Shown here piece by piece: positions 1 to 5,458 of a stretch of 5,458 nucleotides of DNA (the first letter of the stretch is position 1; every line of letters starts with the position of its first letter). Under the pieces are notes generated by a model. That model had not been told where the DNA came from. It saw only the letters and a program-made list of their open reading frames with translations, and did not search any database. Source of the stretch: Candidatus Faecousia faecipullorum (GTDB taxonomy: Bacteria > Bacillota > Clostridia > Oscillospirales > Oscillospiraceae); contig DVJG01000118.1 in the NCBI GenBank assembly GCA_018710805.1, forward strand, positions 1 to 5,458, in the 5' to 3' direction. A program made the translations under genes and the position numbers.

Positions 1-1980
1 AAGCTCCAATACTTTGACCAGGGGGCTCTTGTCGGAGTAGGCCCCTGTGAGCTTTTTCCGGTTGGTTTTGGTCTCGTAGGCGGAAAGGGGCACCTTGGCG
101 GCCTTGCCGTTTTCAAAGAGGAAGAGCACAAAACCCTTATAGTCCCCGCAGAACACAATGGAGTGGAGGTTTTCCCCGGCCTCGAAGCCCAGCTTCTGGG
201 GCAGGAAGTCTCCGAGAAGGGAGGCTTTTCCGTCGTCAAAGTCCGAAAGCCTTGACTTATAGCACTGGAATTTATCGGTGAACACCAGAATTTCCGCCTT
301 GTTGGTGGTCTCCCGACGGAAACGCAGGCTGTCACCCTCCTTGAACTTCTGCTCGCCGCTCATTCGCAGGCTCTGCTGGGTGATTTTCTTGAGATACCCT
401 TCCTTGGAGACGAAGACGGTGACAGGATAATCCGGCACCTCTTCCTCCTCTGCATCCAGCGCCTCCTCCTGACGGTCGTAAATGATCTCGGTTTTTCTGG
501 GCTGGCCATATTTCTGGCTCACGGCTTTCAGTTCGGAAATAATGACGTTCTGAAGCTTCTTTTGACTTCCCAGAATGTCCCGGAGCTCCGCAATCTCCTG
601 CTCCAAAGCCCCTGTGGCCTTGGTCTGCTTGAGGATGTATTCCTTGTTGATGTTCCGCAGCTTGATTTCGGCAACGTAATTTGCCTGGACCTCGTCAATG
701 CCGAAGCCGATCATCAGGTTGGGAACCACCTCGGCTTCCATTTCGGTCTCCCGGATAATGGCAATGGCCTTGTCGATGTCCAGAAGAATGCGCTCCAAGC
801 CTTTCAGAAGATGCAGCCGTTCCTCTTTCCTGCCGATTTGGAAGAAAATGCGGCGCTTGACGCATTCGGTGCGCCAGGCGGTCCACTCCTGCAGAATTTC
901 GCCTACGCCCATGACCTTGGGCATTCCCGCCACAAGGATGTTGAAGTTACAGGGGAAGGAGTCCTGCAAAGGGGTCATGCGGAAGAGCTTTGCCATAAGC
1001 TTCTCCGGGTCCACGCCGCGCTTTAAGTCGATGGTGAGTTTCAGGCCTCCCAGGTCCGTCTCGTCCCGCATATCGGCGATTTCTTTGATTTTTCCGGCTT
1101 TAATCAGCTCCGCCACCTTGTCCATAATGACTTCCGTGGCGGTGGAATAGGGAATCTCTGTGATTTCAATGAGATTCTGCTCCTTCACATAGCGCCACTT
1201 GGAGCGGAGCTTGAAGCTGCCCCGGCCTGTGGTGTAGATATCCCGGGTAGCATTTTCGTCAAAGAGAAGCTGGCCGCCGGTGGAAAAATCCGGCCCCGGC
1301 AAGGTTTCCAGAATGTCCGCATCGGGATTCTTCATCAGGGCAATGGTGGTTTCGCAGACCTCACGGAGGTTAAAAGAGCAGATATTGGAGGCCATGCCAA
1401 CGGCGATGCCCTGATTGGCAGAGACCAACACATTGGGGAAGGTGGTTGGGAGCAGGGCAGGCTCTTTCATGGTGGCGTCGTAGTTATCCACCATGTCCAC
1501 GGTGTCACAGTCGATGTCCTTGAAAATTTCGGTGCAGATCGGGTCCAGCTTGGCCTCCGTATAACGGGAGGCGGCGTAGGCCATATCCCGGGAGTAGACC
1601 TTGCCGAAGTTTCCCTTGGAGTCCACAAAGGGGTGCAGGAGGGTCTCGTTGCCCCGGGCCAGGCGCACCATGGTTTCGTAAATGGCGGCGTCGCCGTGGG
1701 GGTTGAGGCGCATGGTCTGGCCCACGATATTGGCGGACTTGGTCCGGCTTCCCGTCAGCAGGCCCATTTTGTACATGGTGTACAGGAGCTTCCGATGGCT
1801 GGGCTTGAAGCCGTCAATCTCCGGAATGGCCCGGGAGACAATGACGGACATGGCATAGGGCATATAGTTGCTCTCCAGGGTCTCGGAAATGGCCTGCTCC
1901 GTGGTGGAGCCCACAAGGCCCATGATGCCCTCCGTATTTATTTTCTTCTGATTCTTCTCGTTTTCCTTTTTGCGTGCCAT
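1..1980 (-). CDS. parC: Type IIA DNA topoisomerase subunit A (ParC/GyrA-like), 3' end cut by window edge
   Basis: DNA breakage-reunion subunit of a type II topoisomerase, acting on chromosomal DNA in the cytoplasm together with the subunit B encoded just upstream. The frame is open from the ATG at 1978-1980 to base 1 (660 codons, no stop), so the last part of the C-terminal domain lies outside the window. Seen in the sequence: a Lys-rich N-terminal tail (residues 1-18); the winged-helix core with YAMSVIVSRAIPEIDGFKP (about 41-60) and NPHGDAAIYE (93-102); the active-site region ASRYTE with catalytic Tyr140 preceded by Arg139; the conserved GIAVGMASNI with the DNA-intercalating Ile192; a helical tower and coiled coil (about 365-490); an acidic linker EEEE near 511-514; then the start of a beta-pinwheel (about 517-660). 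The GyrA-box (QRRGGKG-like) is not visible where expected, which favours a topo IV-like role over supercoiling gyrase. Start choice: AAAAGGAG lies 6 nt upstream. It is probably co-translated with parE. That this is a type IIA subunit A is very secure; ParC rather than GyrA is an inference, because the protein is divergent from both. Confidence 0.93.
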   Translation of the reverse strand, partial: MARKKENEKNQKKINTEGIMGLVGSTTEQAISETLESNYMPYAMSVIVSRAIPEIDGFKPSHRKLLYTMYKMGLLTGSRTKSANIVGQTMRLNPHGDAAIYETMVRLARGNETLLHPFVDSKGNFGKVYSRDMAYAASRYTEAKLDPICTEIFKDIDCDTVDMVDNYDATMKEPALLPTTFPNVLVSANQGIAVGMASNICSFNLREVCETTIALMKNPDADILETLPGPDFSTGGQLLFDENATRDIYTTGRGSFKLRSKWRYVKEQNLIEITEIPYSTATEVIMDKVAELIKAGKIKEIADMRDETDLGGLKLTIDLKRGVDPEKLMAKLFRMTPLQDSFPCNFNILVAGMPKVMGVGEILQEWTAWRTECVKRRIFFQIGRKEERLHLLKGLERILLDIDKAIAIIRETEMEAEVVPNLMIGFGIDEVQANYVAEIKLRNINKEYILKQTKATGALEQEIAELRDILGSQKKLQNVIISELKAVSQKYGQPRKTEIIYDRQEEALDAEEEEVPDYPVTVFVSKEGYLKKITQQSLRMSGEQKFKEGDSLRFRRETTNKAEILVFTDKFQCYKSRLSDFDDGKASLLGDFLPQKLGFEAGENLHSIVFCGDYKGFVLFLFENGKAAKVPLSAYETKTNRKKLTGAYSDKSPLVKVLEL

Positions 1981-1986
1981 GATTGG

Positions 1987-1994
1987 CTCCTTTT
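1987..1994 (-). promoter_or_regulatory. Ribosome binding site of parC-like gene
   Basis: On the minus strand the 15-bp gap between the parE stop and the parC ATG contains AAAAGGAG, 6 nt before the ATG. This fixes the parC start and shows that the second gene of the operon has its own strong translation signal. There is no room for a separate promoter or terminator in the gap itself, so the two genes are very likely on one transcript. Confidence 0.85.
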
Positions 1995-1995
1995 C

Positions 1996-3978
1996 TTAGG
2001 AAATATCCGCCAGTTCCAGGTATTTTGCCCCGTTTTCGGCGATAAAGTTCTTACGGTCGTCCAGTCGGTCACCCAGCAGAACGTCAAAATAGTAGGCGGT
2101 GCGCTCGGCTTCCTCGGGCATGACCTTAATCAGGCGGCGGGTCTCCGGGTTCATGGTGGTCATCCACATCATCTCCGGGTCGTTTTCACCCAGGCCCTTG
2201 GACCGCTGGATGGTGACCTTCTTTCCTTCCAGTTCCTTTAGAATTTTGGTTTTTTCCTGCTCGGTGTAGGCAAACCAGGTCTTGTCCTTATAGGTGATTT
2301 CAAACAGCGGGGACTCTGCGATATAGACATATCCGTCCCGAATGAGGGTTGGGCAGAGGCGGTAGATCATGGTGAGAACCAAGGTCCGAATTTGGAAGCC
2401 GTCATAGTCGGCATCGGTACAGATAACCACCTTGTTCCACCGCAGCTGGGACAGGTCAAAGGAGCTTAGTTCCTTCGCCTTTTTCCCCTGGACCTCAACG
2501 CCGCAGCCCAGGACCTTCATGAGGTCCGTGATGATGGGGGAGGCAAAAATCTTCCCGTAGTCCGCTTTCAGGCAGTTGAGGATTTTGCCCCGAATGGGCA
2601 TGATGCCCTGGAATTCCGCGTCCCGGCTGAGCTTGACGCTGCCCATGGCGGAATCGCCCTCTACGATGTAGAGCTCCCGGAGGGAGGTATCCCGGCTCCG
2701 GCAGTCCACGAATTTCTGGACCCGGTTGGAGATGTCAATGGACCCGGATAGTTTCTTTTTGACGCTGCTTTTCGTCTTTTCCGCCGATTCTCTGGCCCGT
2801 TTGTTCACAAGAATCTGCTCGGCGGCCCGGTCGGCCTCCTGTTTGTTTTCGATGAACCAGACCTGCAGCTGGTCCTTGAAGAACGCCGTCATGGCCTCCT
2901 GGGTGAACTTGGAGTTCACGGACTTTTTGGTCTGGTTTTCAAAGCAGCCAATGGTGGAGAAGCAGTTCGTCACCAGCACCAGGCTGTCCTGGATGTCCTG
3001 AAACAGGATTTTCGATTCACCCTTGGTGTACTTATTGTTATCCCGGAGGAACTTATCAAAGGCCGCAGTAAAGCCCAGGCGGACCGCCCGGTCGGGGCTG
3101 CCGCCGTATTCCAGCCAGGAGGAGTTGTGGTAGTATTCGATATGGCTCATCTGCTTGCTGAAGCAGAAGGAGGCGGTGATTTTGAGCTTCATCTCCGGGC
3201 GGTTTTCCGCGTCCCGGCCCCGGCGCTCGGTTTCCCAGTAGGTGGGCATGGTGAAGGCATTGTCTCCCACCAGCTCTTCGATATACTCCCGGATGCCTCC
3301 CTGGTAGCAGAATTCCTCGGTGTCGAATTTGCCGCCCTTCTGGCACCGGAACCGGAAGGTGACCCCGGGGTTCACCACCGCCTGCCGGCGCAGAACGTCC
3401 CGGTAGTAGTCCGCAGGGATGTCGATATCCGTAAAGACAGCCTTGTCAGGCTTCCAATGGAACCTGGAGCCTGTCTTTTTCCGGTCGGCAGGTTCCTTTT
3501 TGAGGCCGCCAATGTTGCGTCCCTTTTCAAAATGGAGGTCGTATTTGAAGCCATCCCGCCGGATGGTGGCATCGAAGAACTCGGAGGCATACTGAGTCGC
3601 ACAGGAGCCCAGGCCGTTGAGTCCCAGGGAATACTCGTAGTTCTCGCCGTTTTCGCCATACTTGCCGCCTGCGTACATTTCGCAGAACACCAGTTCCCAG
3701 TTGTAGCGCTTTTCCTTTTCGTTGTAGTCCACAGGACAGCCCCGGCCGAAGTCCTCCACTTCCACGCTGAGGTCTTCATACCGGGTGACGATGATGGTAT
3801 CGCCGTGGCCCTCACGGGCTTCGTCGATGGCGTTGGAGAGGATTTCAAAGACGGCGTGCTTACAGCCCTCCAGGTCGTCGGAACCGAAGATTACCGCAGG
3901 ACGCTTTCGCACCCGGTCTTCGCCTTTGAGCATGGAGATGCTGGAATTTCCGTATTGTTCTTGCTTTTTTGTTGCCAT
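1996..3978 (-). CDS. parE: Type IIA DNA topoisomerase subunit B (ParE/GyrB-like ATPase), divergent
   Basis: ATP-hydrolysing subunit that clamps and passes the transported DNA segment; partner of the downstream subunit A. At 660 aa it matches the short GyrB/ParE form, without the large insert of enterobacterial GyrB. Domains seen: an N-terminal arm with Tyr9; GHKL ATPase with Glu45 and Asn49 (FEILSNAIDEA), Asp76 (DFGRGCP) and the lid SLGLNGLGS (117-125); a transducer ending in the QTK loop (Gln349-Lys351); TOPRIM with Glu440 (EGDSA) and Asp522/Asp524 (TDADYDG); PIRGKILN (461-468); and the C-terminal QRSKGLGE (591-598). All catalytic residues are kept, but the ATP pocket is unusual: Phe77 follows Asp76 where Asn or Asp is usual, and the lid is LGLNGLG rather than GGLHGVG. 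Start: the first ATG keeps the N-arm Tyr and fits the family. Its Shine-Dalgarno is weak (AGG 8 nt away, AAGGA only 2 nt away). First gene of the operon, with a near-consensus promoter upstream. Family assignment is very secure; parE versus gyrB is inferred from pairing with a subunit A that shows no GyrA box. Confidence 0.95.
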   Translation of the reverse strand: MATKKQEQYGNSSISMLKGEDRVRKRPAVIFGSDDLEGCKHAVFEILSNAIDEAREGHGDTIIVTRYEDLSVEVEDFGRGCPVDYNEKEKRYNWELVFCEMYAGGKYGENGENYEYSLGLNGLGSCATQYASEFFDATIRRDGFKYDLHFEKGRNIGGLKKEPADRKKTGSRFHWKPDKAVFTDIDIPADYYRDVLRRQAVVNPGVTFRFRCQKGGKFDTEEFCYQGGIREYIEELVGDNAFTMPTYWETERRGRDAENRPEMKLKITASFCFSKQMSHIEYYHNSSWLEYGGSPDRAVRLGFTAAFDKFLRDNNKYTKGESKILFQDIQDSLVLVTNCFSTIGCFENQTKKSVNSKFTQEAMTAFFKDQLQVWFIENKQEADRAAEQILVNKRARESAEKTKSSVKKKLSGSIDISNRVQKFVDCRSRDTSLRELYIVEGDSAMGSVKLSRDAEFQGIMPIRGKILNCLKADYGKIFASPIITDLMKVLGCGVEVQGKKAKELSSFDLSQLRWNKVVICTDADYDGFQIRTLVLTMIYRLCPTLIRDGYVYIAESPLFEITYKDKTWFAYTEQEKTKILKELEGKKVTIQRSKGLGENDPEMMWMTTMNPETRRLIKVMPEEAERTAYYFDVLLGDRLDDRKNFIAENGAKYLELADIS

Positions 3979-4001
3979 TTTCCTTACCTGCTATCCATAA
4001 T
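3972..4001 (+). promoter_or_regulatory. Candidate promoter of the FAD/Rieske oxidoreductase gene
   Basis: Plus strand: -35 TTGCCA (3972-3977) and -10 CATAAT (3996-4001), each 5 of 6 matches to consensus, separated by 18 bp. The predicted start is near 4008, leaving a leader of about 80 nt before the ATG at 4089. The -35 lies over the first codons of the divergent parE gene, and the start point overlaps that of the parE promoter. No better plus-strand promoter was found between 3979 and 4088: CATACT at 4061-4066 lacks a -35. The AT-rich context makes chance matches likely, so this is tentative. Confidence 0.4.
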
Positions 4002-4017
4002 AATTCTATTTTATTAT
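3997..4017. repeat. 7-bp inverted repeat in the divergent promoter region (possible operator)
   Basis: ATAATAA (3997-4003) and TTATTAT (4011-4017) are perfect inverted copies separated by 7 bp, centred at 4007. The right arm covers most of the parE -10 and the left arm most of the candidate plus-strand -10. The repeat may be an operator, or simply two opposed -10 elements that look palindromic. In such AT-rich DNA a repeat of this size can also occur by chance. Confidence 0.35.
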
Positions 4018-4040
4018 ACCATTTTTTTATGCAAAGTCAA
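4013..4040 (-). promoter_or_regulatory. Sigma-A-type promoter of the topoisomerase operon
   Basis: Read on the minus strand: -35 TTGACT (4035-4040), a 16-bp spacer, then -10 TATAAT (4013-4018). The bases just upstream of the -10 are TGG, giving an extended -10 (TGnTATAAT). Only one base differs from consensus in the two hexamers. The predicted transcript start is near 4006, giving a short leader of about 28 nt before the parE ATG. This is the strongest promoter in the window and suggests constitutive, housekeeping-level transcription. Confidence 0.85.
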
Positions 4041-4071
4041 CCGGGCCTGATTTTTTCGGACATACTAAGGG

Positions 4072-4080
4072 AAAAAGGAG
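4072..4080 (+). promoter_or_regulatory. Ribosome binding site fixing the start of the oxidoreductase gene
   Basis: AAAAAGGAG ends 8 nt before the ATG at 4089-4091. The same frame is open further upstream to an ATG at 3969, but that start would lie inside the divergent parE gene, add 40 residues before the FAD fold and have no comparable site. The 4089 start is therefore preferred. Confidence 0.9.
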
Positions 4081-4088
4081 TTGATCAT

Positions 4089-5390
4089 ATGGCATCCATT
4101 TGGACAGAAACTGCCAAAGCCCCCCATTTTGTTCCTCTGGAAGGGGACATCCGCACGGATGTGCTGGTCATCGGCGGCGGCATGGCAGGGATATTGTGCG
4201 CGCACTTTTTGCAGGAATCCGGCGTCAGCTGTGTGGTAGCCGAGGCGAAAACCGTCGGCTCCGGCATCACCAAGGACACCACGGCAAAAATCACCGCTCA
4301 GCACAGTCTCATCTACGACACCCTTCTGCGCCGCCTGGGGCCGGGAAAGGCGGGGGCGTACCTTCGGGCAAACCTGGAGGCTGTGGAAGCCTATGGAACC
4401 CTGTGTCAAAACATCCCCTGCGATTTTGAAAGAAAGGACAACTTCATTTTTGAGAGAGACGACCGAGGCATTCTGGAACGGGAAATGGCAGCTTTAAAGG
4501 TCTTGGGCGCCCCGGCTGAATTGACAGAGAACCTCCCGCTTCCCTTCCCCACAGCTGGAGCCGTAAAATTTCCAAATCAGGCCCAGTTTCACCCTCTCAA
4601 GTTTCTGTTTGCCCTGGCCTCCGGGCTCACGGTCTATGAAAACACCCCGATCCGGGAGCTCCGGAAGGGCTGTGCCGTTACGGACCGGGGGAAGATCTTT
4701 GCGGACAGAATTCTCGTAGCCACCCATTTCCCCTTTCTCAACAAGCATGGAAGCTATTTTTTGAAGCTCTACCAGAGTCGGTCCTATGTGCTGTCCCTTT
4801 CCGGCGCCCCTCAGCTTCCCGGGATGTATCTGGACGGGCAGAAAAACGGCCTGTCTTTCCGGAATTTTGGAAGCGATCTGCTCCTTGGCGGCGGCGGTCA
4901 TCGAACGGGAAAACCCGGCGGTGGCTGGGAAGCATTGTTGGCGGCGGCGAAAGAATTCTATCCCCAGGCAAAAATCACCCGCCGCTGGGCCGCTCAGGAC
5001 TGCATGAGCCTGGACGGCGTGCCCTATATCGGGCCCTACAGCGCCCGAACCCCGGAATTATACGTTGCCACAGGCTTCAATAAATGGGGAATGACGTCCT
5101 CCATGGTAGCGGCCCGGGTCCTCACGGACCTCATCACTGGGAAGGACAGTGAATATGCCTCCCTTTTCTCCCCATCCCGGAGCATTCTGCGGCCCCAGCT
5201 GGCGGTGAATGCCTGGGAGGCAACTACAAATCTTCTGACCTTCTCCAAAAAACGATGCCCCCACTTAGGCTGCGCCCTGAAGTGGAACCCTCATGAGCGC
5301 ACCTGGGATTGTCCCTGCCACGGGTCCCGCTTTTCGGAAGACGGGCAGCTCATCGACAACCCCGCCACAGGAGACTTGCCGGACCGCTAA
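4089..5390 (+). CDS. FAD-dependent oxidoreductase with short C-terminal Rieske [2Fe-2S] segment (YhfW-like)
   Basis: Flavoprotein of the DAO (D-amino-acid oxidase) fold with an attached iron-sulfur cluster, 433 aa. It probably moves electrons between an unknown substrate, FAD and the cluster; the substrate cannot be read from sequence. Seen: Rossmann FAD site VLVIGGGMAG (Gly29, Gly31, Gly34) followed by Glu52 at the end of the second strand; GITKDTTAKITAQH (59-72), a conserved segment of this family; RRWAAQDCMSLDGVPYIG (298-315) and ATGFNKWGMTSSM (327-339), the C-terminal FAD-contact region; then the Rieske motifs Cys390-Pro-His392 and Cys408-Pro-Cys-His411, plus Cys395 and Cys410, which would form the disulfide known from bc1-type Rieske proteins. 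Only about 30 residues separate the flavin domain from Cys390, so the Rieske fold lacks most of its N-terminal strands. There is no signal peptide or membrane segment, so it is cytoplasmic. It is divergent from parE with a 110-bp gap and appears monocistronic, because a new promoter follows. Family is confident; function is unknown. Confidence 0.92.
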   Translation: MASIWTETAKAPHFVPLEGDIRTDVLVIGGGMAGILCAHFLQESGVSCVVAEAKTVGSGITKDTTAKITAQHSLIYDTLLRRLGPGKAGAYLRANLEAVEAYGTLCQNIPCDFERKDNFIFERDDRGILEREMAALKVLGAPAELTENLPLPFPTAGAVKFPNQAQFHPLKFLFALASGLTVYENTPIRELRKGCAVTDRGKIFADRILVATHFPFLNKHGSYFLKLYQSRSYVLSLSGAPQLPGMYLDGQKNGLSFRNFGSDLLLGGGGHRTGKPGGGWEALLAAAKEFYPQAKITRRWAAQDCMSLDGVPYIGPYSARTPELYVATGFNKWGMTSSMVAARVLTDLITGKDSEYASLFSPSRSILRPQLAVNAWEATTNLLTFSKKRCPHLGCALKWNPHERTWDCPCHGSRFSEDGQLIDNPATGDLPDR

Positions 5391-5415
5391 TTTACGGCGT
5401 TTATGAATTTTCCTC

Positions 5416-5444
5416 TTGTCTTTTTTTGAATGTAAGGTTATAAT
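5416..5444 (+). promoter_or_regulatory. Sigma-A-type promoter for a gene beyond the right edge
   Basis: Plus strand: -35 TTGTCT (5416-5421, 4 of 6), a 17-bp spacer, then a perfect -10 TATAAT (5439-5444). The predicted start is near 5451, so the gene it serves lies outside the window. The 68 bp after the oxidoreductase stop contain no ORF and no convincing terminator hairpin; only a weak GCCG/CGGC pairing spans the stop codon. Some read-through into the next gene is therefore possible. Confidence 0.65.
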
Positions 5445-5458
5445 AGGGAAAGAAATAT

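Noticed and set aside
562..1150. Two overlapping plus-strand open frames opposite parC
   Set aside because: Both are antisense to the continuous parC frame, which reads as a conserved protein without stops; their products look like shadow translations.
1633..2241. 202-codon plus-strand open frame across the parE-parC junction
   Set aside because: Antisense shadow of both topoisomerase genes, with low-complexity His/Gly-rich product and no ribosome binding site recognised.
3127..4050. 307-codon plus-strand open frame opposite parE
   Set aside because: It lies fully antisense to a conserved gene with intact catalytic motifs. Its product resembles no family I know, its open length is explained by GC-rich codon bias on the other strand, and it would run through the parE promoter.
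4041..4060. CCG...CGG pairing followed by Ts in the oxidoreductase leader, as a possible attenuator
   Set aside because: Only 3 bp of stem, and the T-run lies in the loop rather than after the stem.
3969..4088. 40-residue N-terminal extension of the oxidoreductase
   Set aside because: It would start inside parE and cross the promoter region, while the ATG at 4089 has AAAAAGGAG 8 nt upstream and gives the normal distance to the FAD motif.
5374..5430. Rho-independent terminator after the oxidoreductase
   Set aside because: The only pairing is about 4 bp (GCCG/CGGC) with a long loop spanning the stop codon, and the T-run at 5421-5427 lies well away from it and within the next promoter spacer.
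1..5458. Mobile elements, CRISPR arrays, tRNA or rRNA genes
   Set aside because: No direct-repeat arrays, transposase frames, terminal repeats or cloverleaf patterns were seen; almost all sequence is accounted for by three conserved genes.

Overview
The window looks like chromosomal DNA from a low-GC-lineage anaerobe, most likely a Clostridia member (Bacillota) of the Oscillospiraceae/Lachnospiraceae kind. This rests on three things: GC-rich genes with AT-rich spacers, strong AAGGAG-type ribosome binding sites with sigma-A-like promoters, and protein families typical of that class. The placement is inferred from sequence character only; no search was run.

Layout: positions 1-3978 hold a two-gene minus-strand operon for a type IIA DNA topoisomerase. 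The upstream gene (1996-3978) is the ATPase/TOPRIM subunit (ParE/GyrB type, 660 aa, complete). After a 15-bp gap follows the breakage-reunion subunit (ParC/GyrA type, 1-1980, 660 codons visible), whose 3' end lies beyond the left edge. The two should form an A2B2 enzyme that passes one duplex through another using ATP. All key catalytic residues are present: ATP-binding Glu/Asn/Asp, the QTK loop, the TOPRIM acidic residues, and the active-site Tyr with its Arg. Both proteins are nevertheless clearly divergent from canonical gyrase and topo IV. The ATP-lid motif is altered, the residues that bind aminocoumarins and fluoroquinolones differ, and no GyrA box is visible. A divergent topo IV-like enzyme is the best reading.

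Positions 3979-4088 are a short AT-rich divergent intergenic region. It holds a near-consensus extended -10 promoter for the topoisomerase operon, a candidate opposing promoter for the right-hand gene, and a 7-bp inverted repeat that overlaps both -10 elements.

Positions 4089-5390 (plus strand) encode a 433-aa FAD-dependent oxidoreductase of the DAO fold with a very short C-terminal Rieske [2Fe-2S] cluster-binding segment, related to the YhfW type. Positions 5391-5458 contain no gene but carry a good sigma-A-like promoter pointing out of the right edge. I saw no RNA genes, mobile elements or CRISPR array. The window is mostly housekeeping; its points of interest are the divergent topoisomerase, the shared promoter region and the minimal Rieske domain.
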